From Tanypteryx hageni (lineage: Eukaryota; Arthropoda; Insecta; Odonata; Petaluridae), in the NCBI GenBank assembly GCA_028673005.1, contig CM054115.1, positions 62,001 to 126,000 on the forward strand: a DNA stretch of 64,000 nucleotides, in the 5' to 3' direction. Shown here one piece after another: positions 11,435 to 21,205 of the stretch (the first letter of the stretch is position 1; each line of letters starts with the position of its first letter). The translations under genes were made by a program, and so were the position numbers. Below the pieces are notes generated by a model that was not told the origin of the DNA, made no database searches, and worked only from the letters and a program-made list of their open reading frames with translations.

Positions 11435-12332
11435 TTAACACAGTTTCGTTTCATGATTTATACATTGGTTTTTATAAAATGCCATAATTTCAAGGAAGAA
11501 TCTTTTGGTATTAAAACCGTTTTCATAAACTGTTTCGGAGAAATAACCTTTTAAACTGCACATTTTACTAAGTTTGTCTTGGAAACTTTTAAACAATTCA
11601 CAAGTATGTTCGGGTACAGCACCTTTGCACCCACAGCAATTGTACATTACATTTTCTTTTAATTGGTATTGTATAGAGTCCAAAGTATTGTGCGCAGACG
11701 ACTCATACCAAGCGGCGCACTGTTCTATCGCGTATTCAACGCAGTCGCTCACACGAAACAAACCAGCCCACGTAGATGGGCCCATCCACACAGTATTTTC
11801 CATCTTTGACTAGTTTTATAACTTTTTCACCGTATAGTTCGTGGAAACTTAACACTATCCCATCTAAACGAACATCGTCGGCTTGCGATCCCAAGTCGGC
11901 GTTTAAGAAAGAATCTACCAACTCTTTCGATGCCAATATCGTACTCCACTGGGTAGGTTGGAGGCACACGCCGGCGCAGCCGTTCTTGCCGATGAACACG
12001 GTTGGGTGGAAATCATTTGGATAGTCCAATCCGACGCAAATCTTTTTTACGCCAGACGGGTTGAGATCGTATGACGTACCCATCACGATGGACATTTTCT
12101 CACCGGAGAGGCGGTTTTCTCCATCACGTGTGACGCCCGTAGAACTATGTTTGTTGGATGGTTCGCCCCCGCTCTTCTCGACAATCTTCTTCTGCGTACG
12201 ATGATGGTAATCGATGCACTTCAGTGTAATTTTGCTAGGTTTACCGAGCTTTGATGACGAGTACGGGTAAAACCTTTCAGAATTCTGCATTCTAGGATTC
12301 GATGTGACGAGTGGTGGTGTTGCTTCTAGCAC
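11435..12332 (-). pseudogene. Polinton conserved gene of unknown function, frameshifted
   Basis: Two overlapping frames (12332-11736 and 11803-11435) read as one protein, with a change of frame near 11790 where both carry the end of a KYCVDGP stretch. The central part has IVMGTSYDL and VCLQPTQWSTI. The C-terminal part is Cys-rich (NCCGCKG). It lies last in the visible Polinton gene row, downstream of the protease. I recognise the general pattern as an accessory protein recurring in arthropod Polintons but know no function for it. I see no signal peptide or membrane segment. Confidence 0.5.
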
Positions 12333-12685
12333 TGCTCGTAAGAGAATGGCTGTGACGGAAAATAGAACCCTCCAACAGGATATTTTAGGAATTCGAAAGT
12401 GTCGAGTAATTTAGATTGTTTGACTGATAAGCTAGGTGTAGTGACTTTCACCTCAACTATGGTGTGAAAATTTTCACTATGGACAAGTTTCTTCCTTTCT
12501 TTCTATATCCTAAATAACTTATATATTAGCATGGCAATTAATATGTTAAAAATGGACGTATCATATTATGAAATAAACCCCATTTATAGTGTATTTTTAT
12601 AAAATCTTTTATTTGGTGTTGATAATTACAAGATTTTTTTAAAAAGAATTAATCAAAAAATTTCACATTAAATAAGATTTGCCGA

Positions 12686-13187
12686 CTATTTGTGAACAAT
12701 CTGTAACAATGATAAACCGTGTTCGTTATTATGCACGCATTTTTTATTCTTTAAAATATCGTTGAAAAGACGTATAACCATCCTACCATTTTTCTTTCTA
12801 ATATCGCCAAATTGATTTAACATAGATTCCTTTTCAAAACCCGAACATCTGAAATAAAGGTACACCACACAATATTCTCCACAAACGTCGGATGTGAAAC
12901 TCGGGAGTGGGAAATCGTTGTATGTCCAAATAGTTGAATTTCTGGCGATGAATTTCTCGTGATTCTTGATGAGTGGTGGCAGTCCATAACTATCGAAATA
13001 TTCCCCACGACCTTCTTCGTCAATAATGAAGGATATCCAATGCTCACCGGGTTTATCACGAGGGTCAGTATTCGAGATGTACGCACGAGGTCGATCGGTC
13101 CGAAACGGTAGATTATCCGAAGCATAAACTCCTGTTTTGATAATACTGTACGTTTTTCAACACCGATTTAAGTTCGTAAGAATTCAT
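12686..13187 (-). pseudogene. Polinton adenain-like cysteine protease, N-terminal frameshift
   Basis: This would be the maturation protease that processes capsid proteins during virion assembly (Ulp1/adenain fold). The minus-strand frame open from about 13140 to 12686 shows GVYASDNLP near the start, the catalytic His in PGEHW, the acidic residue region GEYFDS, and the nucleophile Cys in DVCGEYC, in the usual order and spacing. An ATG at 13187 opens a short frame whose first residues fit the family N-terminus, but it needs a frame change near 13150 to join. The absence of an internal Met/Val/Leu start in the main frame supports this. It lies between an unknown gene and the last visible gene. 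Confidence 0.75.
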
Positions 13188-13199
13188 TATTACGTGTCA

Positions 13200-13690
13200 T
13201 AGTTTACATGGGTATGAAACCAATTAGCAATTTGAAAAACGTTTGACGTGGCACACGCAAAGTTCTTTTCTTTATCGTGGTTTTTATGGAAACATCGAGG
13301 TGTTTCAGCAGTGAAACTTTTTAGAGATTTCTTATATCGTCAACCGTTCTACACATGAGTTGCGACAAGTATTCCGATTTTTGCAGACCTTTGGAGAATA
13401 CTTTTTCGTATCTTTTGCCAATCGAACACAACTCTTTTCTGAGATCGTTGAACACCACACAACCGTCGTTCCAATCTATACCGCGATGGTGTGATTCCAA
13501 CCATTCGTTTTCTCTTGCACGGCGATTCTCTAGCACACGTTTTGGGTGAGGAGGTCGAATGCTGGAAGAAACTCAGGCTTTCATCAACAATTGCTATTTC
13601 TTTCAAAACGTATCTTCCAAAGTTATCAACACATGCTTGAAAATCTACGAAGAGGTTTTCCATCGTGTGTAGATGAAACTCGACTAACAT
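13200..13690 (-). pseudogene. Polinton-associated conserved protein, function unknown, frameshifted
   Basis: It begins at an ATG at 13690. The first part reads FVDFQACVDNFGRYVLKEIAIVD. After a frame change near 13540 it continues with ESHHRGIDWNDG and VFSKGLQKSEYLSQL down to about 13321. Further coding-like sequence with CFHKNHDKEKNFAC follows to about 13200. The pattern HG-WN-G followed by a KG.xK..(W/Y)L box and a late Cys/His cluster recurs in proteins of arthropod Polintons and other arthropod elements, as far as I remember. No function is claimed. It sits between the major capsid gene and the protease. Confidence 0.5.
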
Positions 13691-13713
13691 AAAACAATAA
13701 TTGCACTCATATT

Positions 13714-15012
13714 TTAACTCCCGTAGTCGACGAGAATATTTCGATGTCGATCGATTTCGATAATATTATCGAATTCGGCATATATTATACGGTTCAATGT
13801 CTCCGAAAGAGATTCAGCGAATCTCACATCCATGCGAAGGCTCCCCTGTCTCGTCAAGTTCCAATGCGAACCGATATTAGAGGAAAGGTCGGGAGTTCAA
13901 TCGAAGGCCGTAAGACAAAATCCCTGTGGGTATTGTTCACGCGAAATCGAATTTCCTTCGTTTAGGAAATGGATCCCCGTACCGCTGAACAACGTTTGAT
14001 ACGCACCCACATATAATTTATCTTCCGTATAATCAGTTTGTAACGGTTTTGATGGTATTTGTTGACCGTCGATATAGAGAGATAAATGTGTCATTTTAAA
14101 GCGATGAAAATTAAATTTAATGTTATATCACCATTAAAAGCCCTATTGGTTACAAAACCCATTATACACCTCTTTGGTAGTTGCCCTATAAAAATGTTAT
14201 CAATTATTTTACTTTGTATTCCAGAGGAAATTGTAAGAACTTTCACATCCGCTCTCGTCAGAGGATATTTAGCCGTCGCCTTCTCTAAAGTTCTGCTATG
14301 TGCAATGAGTACCGTAGGACTGATTCGAACACGTCTCACCATGAGGGTAGCGTCAAGTATTTTTATTTTTGCATAATTCGATTCCCCCAACAAGCAGAAA
14401 GTATCTCTCGATCGAATCAACTTAACGCGGAGCTCAACACCATTTAACAGAAATTTTTCTTGGTTGAAGATATCGCAATGTATAGGCCCAATCATATCAA
14501 TGGGTTTGCTAAGTTTGGTCGGCTCTCTTCTCCTCACTAAACCGGCGTTAGTATTATCGATGCTATCCATCAGTCTGCCTGTGTCATCATACCAAAGAGA
14601 CATTGTCAAATGAGATTTCTTAGCAGCAGGACCATAATCGAGTAACGTCTCTATATACGATCTATAAGGGTAAGTATTGCTCGGTGGAGTAATCAATTTC
14701 TGATTCAAGTACACGTCAACTTGAGAGAAGATGCTATGCAAAAAGTTATTTACCGGACCGACTTGATGATCATTCTGTACCATCTTGCTTTATTATTTTT
14801 GCCGTGACATGGAGCAGTGTTTGTGAAAGATCGACATACTCGTCTCCTTGACCGGGAACGACGAAATCTATAGGCGAATCGTCACCGAACGACGATAACG
14901 GTTTGTAATGAATCCATCGACCGGATTGAATACTGGTTTGAGTTGGCGGCAGCGTGAAAAGACATAGTTCGGACTTGACGCATTCGCAAGAATGTGAATG
15001 TAGAAAAGACAT
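13714..15012 (-). pseudogene. Polinton major capsid protein (double jelly roll), frameshifted
   Basis: This is the hexon-like shell protein of Polintons and adintoviruses, often annotated in animal genomes as F54H12.2-like. The gene starts at the ATG at 15012 and ends at a TAA at 13714-13716, giving about 430 codons in all. It shows the family pattern QVGPVNNFLHSIFSQVDVYL followed by TYPYRSYIETLLDYG. Later come the LFSGTGIHFLNEG stretch and a C-terminal IIEIDRHRNILVDYG segment. Frame changes near 14780, 14095 and 13900 break it into at least four pieces. All main blocks are present in order, so the copy was full length when inserted. Confidence 0.85.
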
Positions 15013-15091
15013 TTTTAGTCAAATATGTCGATAGGATGCTTCCCAGTCCGTTTCCGTCGAAGATGGCGCACGGTCTTCGATTTCCTTTTCT

Positions 15092-15547
15092 TCACCTTTT
15101 CCTTTGTCGATTTTTTCCTGCGCTCCTAATTACTTTGCTCCTTAACGCGTCGGTGTTTCGCCGTAGAATGACACGGATTTTTAATTCGTTTTCTTTTGTA
15201 CCTTTCATTAGATCGTCGACTGCTTTCACAGCCTTTCTCTTCGGGTTGTCTCCTGCTTCGTCGAGACGGTTTCTCACAGAATCGCGAAGCGGTTTATTTT
15301 GTACAACATCTCCAAGCAAGTTCAAACCTGTTCGAAAAGCTTCTTTCCCCGCAGCTTTGGCTCCTTTCGTTAAAAGAGGCATGGCCGTTCGGAAGAGCCC
15401 TCCTAAAAAACTGCCGATGCCGTGTACGCGTTGATATGGAGACCCTCTATATACGTTGACGACACCTCGACCGGCTTGATTCTCATAATAATTCACATAC
15501 GGGTCGCAACCTGCGGTAGATTTTAATTTTCGCACCGCCTTAACCAT
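15092..15547 (-). CDS. pX-like minor virion protein of the Polinton, intact frame
   Basis: A 151-codon open frame with ATG at 15547. It contains GRGVVNVYRGSPYQRVHGIG and FLGGLFRTAMPLLTKGAKA, an amphipathic or glycine-rich segment characteristic of small Polinton/adintovirus virion proteins compared with adenovirus pX. The C-terminus is strongly basic (ending NRQRKR), consistent with DNA or nucleocapsid binding. It lies between the penton and major capsid genes with short spacers, as expected for a virion gene block. It is the only Polinton frame here without a visible defect. Its exact virion role is inferred from position and composition. Confidence 0.65.
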   Translation of the reverse strand: MVKAVRKLKSTAGCDPYVNYYENQAGRGVVNVYRGSPYQRVHGIGSFLGGLFRTAMPLLTKGAKAAGKEAFRTGLNLLGDVVQNKPLRDSVRNRLDEAGDNPKRKAVKAVDDLMKGTKENELKIRVILRRNTDALRSKVIRSAGKNRQRKR

Positions 15548-15550
15548 TGT

Positions 15551-16288
15551 TTAAATTTGACGAAAATGAAGTTTATCGCACGCTGTCCCGAACTCGAATG
15601 GGATAGATTCACCCGTATCGTCTCTTATGTCTATTTCTATACAATGAAATTCACGTCGCATTACGGTGACATAATGTGGTGCGTCAAATATAATCATTTT
15701 CTGAGTCCCATAAACATATTTCCTGGTATCCATGTTTGCGATCCTCAAAAGTGGTGCGCATGTATCCCCAACGAATTGAGATTCCACAATATCACAATAA
15801 ATAAACATTTGATGCGGGAATCCTAAGAAAATATTCGCAGGATGGTTCAAAATATTACCGTCAGTCACTTCTATTCTCGGATCAAATCCTAGTTGGAGAG
15901 CTAGCCTCGAAGAAAATGACAGCTTAGCTTTTCCAACCTTATAAATTTCGGTGGTAAGATGGCTGGAATCCTCACTTTTCTCTTCTTCTATTTTCGATGA
16001 TAATATTTTAATACGCCTTTATTTCACGCACAAGATTATGGATAATTTCATAATTCCCGGGTTTTAATTTTAATTTTTCAGCGGCCCCGCCGGCACCCCA
16101 TATTCGAATAGCGTTGTTATTGTTACTCACCGTAAGAAGAGAACATGGATATTGAAATTCTACCAAACCCACCGACCCTTTAATTCGATGCGTTGGTGTA
16201 ATTGAGTTCTGAATTTTGTCGTAGTATTATCGGGAAACGAATGGCGGGAGCTATTACTGGGCAAAGAAATGTAAAATTCCTCTTTCAT
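15551..16288 (-). pseudogene. Polinton penton-like minor capsid protein, frameshifted
   Basis: The gene opens with an ATG at 16288, just overlapping the integrase stop, in a segment reading EEFYISLPSNSSRHSFPDN. After frame changes near 16190 and 16000 it ends in an open 105-codon frame (15868-15551) containing FPHQMFIYCDIVE and VGDTCAPLLRI. These blocks are typical of the single-jelly-roll vertex protein that pairs with the major capsid protein in Polintons. The total length (about 245 codons) fits that family. It is non-functional as it stands because of the frame breaks. Confidence 0.65.
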
Positions 16289-17352
16289 CTTAGCTCTTTT
16301 ATATCCTTAATTTTAACGCAGGAATTAAAGCTTTCAGGATAACCTTCCCACTCGACGAGTGCTTCTTTTCTGGCTCCTTTCCCTCTGTAAGCGATAATTT
16401 TATCTATTTTGTTTTCGTGTGAAGATGAGACACGGACGCGCTGCAATTCGGTCTCGTAAAACGTTCCTTCGATTTCATCGCCACGAAGATCTTCGATGAT
16501 ATAGACGACAGCCAATCTCCTTATAACCTTTTTTATTTTAAACAGTTCTTCAGACCAATTATTTTTATATCCTTTATCGAATGTAGATTTTGTTCTGCCG
16601 ATTCTCACCAGATCTCCAACACCGTATCGCGATGCCTTAAATTTTGTTTTCCCCTTAAAGCCGTACAAGTTCTTCCAAACTTCGTAAATATTTTTATCAT
16701 CGACGTCTGCAGGCGCCATTTTAATAGAGGTGTGGGTTGCGTGATTATACCCGTGTAGTAATTTTGATACGACGTCCGGGTAACGTCGAGTATTAAACCG
16801 TGTGAAAAAACGCCACATTCGTGTTTTAAGAATTCGATTAAAACGTTCCACGACACTTGCTTTCACGTCAGGGTTTTGCGTCGCATAGTAATTTATATCG
16901 CTGTCCTCGAAAAACTTTCGCACTAATCGTGACGTGAATTCTGTTCCCTCGTCTGTTTGGAGGTGCAACGGTTTACGATTACTTTTGCGGAAAATTTGTT
17001 GGAAAACCTCCTTCGCGTGCGACCCCGTTTCGCTCTTCAAAGGTATTCCCCACGCATATTTACCGAAGACGTCGATTACGGCGAGTAGGTAATTATACCC
17101 ATCGTTACACTTTTTCAAAGAGCGCATATCGTTGAGGTCGGCCTGCCAAAGTTCATCTTTCGTGGTCACAAAATATCTATTCCTCTCAAATTATCTGCGT
17201 ATCTGTTTATGAAGCGTATAAGTTTCTTCTCCTTCTAGCCAATTTTCAACTTCTTTCGTTGAATATTTTCCACGCATTTCGCTCGCTAGAGCTCGCGCAC
17301 CGGCGAACCCTGCAGGATTAGCCGGGTTAAAATACGCGTCGGCGATGTTCAT
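16285..17352 (-). pseudogene. Polinton retroviral-type integrase with chromodomain, one nonsense codon
   Basis: This enzyme inserts the viral genome into host DNA. From an ATG at 17352 the frame carries an N-terminal ETYTLHKQIRR zinc-finger-side region. An in-frame TAA follows at 17191-17193, after which the frame is open to 16285. The core shows the catalytic acids in WQADLNDM, LQTDEGTEF and ASVVERFNR (DDE arrangement). The C-terminus has a chromodomain-like IDKIIAYRGKG with ALVEWEGYPES. It follows the unknown upstream gene and overlaps the penton start, the normal Polinton order. Only the single stop seems to separate it from an intact gene. Confidence 0.88.
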
Positions 17353-17439
17353 TATAGACGAAACTTTGTCCACCCTCGTATCTTGTAAGGCGAATACCGA
17401 AATTGCGCTTTTCTCGTGCGAGAAGGCGGTGCCTCCTGC

Positions 17440-18077
17440 GCAGACCCTCCTGCGCAGACGTGTTGGATGTTCCTTGTCGAATGAAAGACCACCTACGTCC
17501 GTTACCTATATATTCCTGAGGAATGATTAACTCGTGTAAAACGGTGCAAAATGTTTCCCATCCTTCGGGATTGGTGTGTTTGCGCGGTCGTACGGCATCG
17601 TTGAGTAAATCTGTTATGTTTGAGTGTGGCAGGACTTGTCCGCGAACTTTTACAACGCCGCGATCATCCCAAAAAACAATATCGCTGCGTAAAAGCTGAT
17701 CATACGGCGATTGCGCTTTTCTTCGGAAAGTTTGTGGGACGGACTTTGAGATTTCATTGTCTGCGAAAGTGCCTCTCTCCCCATTCTTATTACCGACCTT
17801 ATCGAGCGAGTGTATTTCATCGGTATCCGGGGTTTTTCTCGTCTCCAGCCTGCATTATTGCTATGTATAACGCCCTTTTCTCTTTCTCCACCAAGTTTAA
17901 ATACTTGTGTAGAATTTCTCTATATTTTGCCCACTTCTCCTGATCTGACATACCTCTTTCGTTCGATATTTTCCTCATTTCATCATCCAAGCGCGATATT
18001 TGAGAATTTTCATTTCTTTGCTTGAAACGGTCGACCGCTTCGGAGGGTATTAACAGCATCTTCTTCGCATGCTCCAT
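17440..18077 (-). pseudogene. conserved Polinton gene upstream of integrase, unknown function
   Basis: An ATG at 18077 opens an 86-codon frame with a charged helical N-terminus (LIPSEAVDRF, then a LDDEMRKI block and DQEKWAKYREILHKYLNL). After frame changes near 17815 the minus strand continues to read coding-like sequence with GVVKVRGQVLP, SNITDLLNDAVRPR and NPEGWETFCTVLHEL, ending near a GNGRRW motif around 17470. The same gene, with a coiled-coil half and a C-terminal globular half, commonly precedes integrase in arthropod Polintons as far as I recall. No biochemical role is known to me. Confidence 0.55.
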
Positions 18078-18104
18078 GTTTAACCAAATGGTGAGCTGAC
18101 AGCG

Positions 18105-19836
18105 GTGCCGAGTAGCGAACTCGCTCTCTCTCCATTCCTCTCTTTCTCCCTATCTCTCCCTCCTCCTCTCCCTCCCTCTCTCCTCCCTCTCTCTACCTAC
18201 CTTTCTCCTTCTCCCTCTTTCTCCCTCCCTCCCTCTCTCTTCCTCACAATCTTTCTATATTACATCCCTCCCTCTCACACTCTCTCTTCCTCCCTCTCTA
18301 TCCCTCCCACTCTCATACTCCCTCCTTGCCTCTCACTCCTTCTCTCTTTCCCTCTCCCTCTCTATCTCCGTTTCTCATTCACCCCCTCCTTTCTGCTTCT
18401 CCCTCCCCCTCCTCCCTTCCTCTCCTCCCTCCAACTCCTTTACCATTCTTTCTCCGTCTCCTTCCCTCTCCTTCACCTTCCATCTCTTTACCCCACTTTC
18501 TCCTCCTCCCTCCCTCTCCTTCTCCCTTCCTCTTCTTCTCCCTCCATCTCCTTCACCAATCTTTCTCCGTCACCTTCCCTCTCCTTCGCCCACCATCTCC
18601 TTTACCCCCACCATCTACTTTACCCCCACTTTCTCTTTCTCCCTCCCTCTCCTTCTCCCTTCCTCTCTTTCTCCCTCCCTCTCCTTCTCCCTTCCTCTCC
18701 TTCTACCTCCCTCTCCTTCTCCCTTCCTCTCCTTCTCCCTCCCACTCCTTCTCCCTCCATCTCCTTCACACACACTTTCTCCTTCTCCCTTCCTCTCCTT
18801 CTCCCTCCATCTCTTCCCCCCCGTCTTTCACCTTGTCTCTTCCTCTCCTTCTCCCTCCATCTCCTTCAATCCCTTCCTCTCCTTCTCCCTACCTCTACTT
18901 CTCCCTTCCTCTTCTTTTTCCTCCCTATCCTTCTCCCTCCCTCTCGTTCTCCCTCCTTCTCCTTCTCACTTCCTCCCCATCTCCCTCCTTCTCCCTCCCT
19001 CTCTTTATCCCTTCCTCTCCTCCCTCCATCTCCTTCAGCCCCTCTTTCTCCTTCTACCTTCCTCCCCTTGTACCTCCATCTCCTTTACCCCCTCTTGTTC
19101 TTTCTCCCTCCCTCTCCTTCTCCCTTCCTCTCTTTCTCCCTCCCTCTCCTTCTCCCTTCCTCTCCTTCTCCCTCCCTCTCCTTCTCCCTTCCTCTCCTTC
19201 TCCCTCCCACTCCTTCTCCCTCCATCTCCTTCACACACACTTTCTCCTTCTCCCTTCCTCTCCTTCTCCCTCCATCTCTTCCCCCCCGTCTTTCACCTTG
19301 TCTCTTCCTCTCCTTCTCCCTCCATCTCCTTCAATCCCTTCCTCTCCTTCTCCCTACCTCTACTTCTCCCTTCCTCTTCTTTTTCCTCCCTATCCATCTC
19401 CCTCCCTCTCGTTCTCCCTCCTTCTCCTTCTCACTTCCTCCCCATCTCCCTCCTTCTCCCTCCCTCTCTTTATCCCTTCCTCTCCTCCCTCCATCTCCTT
19501 CACCCCCTCTTTCTCCTTCTACCTTCCTCCCCTTGTACCTCCATCTCCTTTACCCCCTCTTTTTCTTTCTCCCTCCCTCTACTTCTCCCTTCCTCTCCGT
19601 CTCCTTCCATTTCCTTCACTCCCTCTTTTTCCTTCTCCCTACATCTCCTCCCTCCCTCCCCTTCTCCCTCCCTACCCATTTCCCTTCCTCTCCTTCTCCC
19701 TCCATCTCCTTCACTCCCTCTTTGTTCTTCTTCTTCCCACTCCTTCTCCCTGCCTCCCGCACCTTCTCCCTCTCTCTCCCTTCCTTTCTTGCTCCCTCTC
19801 TCTCGCTCCTCTCTCTCTTTCGCCCGAATAAAGACG

Positions 19837-19867
<31 letters not shown>

Positions 19868-21115
19868 CCCTCCCTCTCACCTCCCTCTCTCTACCTCCCT
19901 TTCTCTATCGCCCTGCCTCTCTCTTCCTCACACTCTTTCTATTTTACATCCTTTTCTCTCCCTCCCTCTCTTCCTCCCTTTCTCGCCCTCCCTCTCTCCT
20001 ACTCCTTCCTAACCTCTCCCTCCCTCTGTCTTTCCCTCTCTCGCTCCCTCTCTCACTCTCTCCGCTCTCTCTCTATCCCTCTCGCTCTCTCCCTCCGATT
20101 CTCATTCACCCCCTCCTTTAAGCTACTCCTTCCCCCTCCTCACTTCCTCTCCTTCTCCCTCCATCTCATTCACCAACGTTTCTCCCTCACCTTCCCTCTC
20201 CTTCTCATTCAATCTCTTTTACCCCCTCTTTTTCCTTCTCCTTCCCTCTCATCCCTCCCGCTCTTCCTCCCTCTCTCTCCCTCCCTCTTTTCTTCCTCTC
20301 TCTCCTTGTCTTACTCCTTCTCCCTCTCTCTCTCTCCCTCCCTCTCCCACCTTTTCTTTCTCCCTCTCTCTCTCTCTGCTGCCATCCCTCCTGCTCCCTC
20401 CCTCTCTCTTTCTCCCTGTCTACTACTTCCTCCCTACCTCTACCTCCCTCTCTTCCTCCCTCTCTCCCACCATCTATACCTCCCTTCCTCTCTCTCGCTC
20501 CCTCTCTCCCTCCCTTTCTCCTTCACCCCCTCCTTTCTGCTTCTCCCTTCCCCTCCTCACCTCCTCTTCTTCTCCCTCTATTTCCTTCATCAATCTTTCT
20601 CCGTCACCTTCCCTCTCCTTCTCCCTCCATCTATTTTACCCCCTATTTTTCCTTCTGCTTCCCTCTCATCCCTTCCGCTCTTCCTCCCTCACTCTCCCTG
20701 CTCCTCTCCCTCCCTCATTTCTTCTTCTCTCTCCTTCACTTTCTCCTTCTCCCTCTCTCTCCCTCCCTCTCTTCCTCCATCTATACCTCCATCCCTCTCT
20801 CTCGCTCACTCTCCCTCCCTTTCTCCTTCACACCCTCCTTTTGCTTCTCCTTCCCTCTGCTTCTCCCTCCCTCACCTTCTCCATTCCTCTCATTCTATCT
20901 CCATCTCCTTTACCCCCTTTCTCTCCTTCTACCTTCATCTTTTCCCCCCCTCTTTCTCCTTCTCTCTTCCTCTCCTTCTCCTTCCATCTCCTTCAATCCC
21001 TTTTTCTCCTTCTCCCTCCTTCTTTTTCTACCTCCCTTTCCTTCTCCCTCCATTTCCTTTACTAACTTTTTCTCCTTCTCCCTCCCTCCCCTTCTTCCTT
21101 CCTCTCCATTACATT
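18105..21115 (+). repeat. polypyrimidine (CCCTCTCCTTCT)-type satellite, about 3 kb
   Basis: Almost every base on the plus strand is C or T, in short units such as CTCCTTCTCCCTCC. A block of roughly 460 bp (about 18630-19095) is repeated almost exactly at about 19095-19560. For example, a CACACACACTTTCTCC landmark at 18767 recurs at 19232, an offset of 465. A TATC microsatellite lies at 19839-19867. The long Ser/Pro/Leu reading frames here are artefacts of the missing A and G. It separates the Polinton from the LINE. Confidence 0.95.
19839..19867 (+). repeat. (TATC)n microsatellite
   Basis: Seven tandem copies of a TATC unit interrupt the pyrimidine satellite just after a short mixed-sequence island (19822-19838). 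Confidence 0.9.
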
Positions 21116-21205
21116 CAGATGATATAGGACAATATACAGTAAAATAACGCTAAAAGTAAAAAATGCAATAAAAAAAGATAATATAAAGTTAGCTGTCATA
21201 CATAA

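Larger units (their letters stand above)
11430..18080 (-). mobile_element. Polinton/Maverick (adintovirus-like) provirus fragment
   Basis: Eight minus-strand genes in tandem match the integrase-plus-capsid half of a Polinton. In order of transcription they are an unknown upstream gene, integrase, penton, pX-like protein, major capsid, an unknown gene, adenain-like protease and another unknown gene. Protein-primed DNA polymerase B and the FtsK/HerA-type packaging ATPase were not found, and I see no terminal inverted repeats. The fragment is cut by the pyrimidine satellite at about 18100 and fades into AT-rich DNA at about 11430. Most genes have stops or frame changes, so this is a decayed integrated copy. 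Confidence 0.85.

Noticed and set aside
18105..20012. 635-codon and 501-codon open frames rich in Ser, Pro and Leu
   Set aside because: They arise because the pyrimidine satellite has almost no A or G on that strand and therefore no stops. The composition follows the repeat unit, not a protein family.
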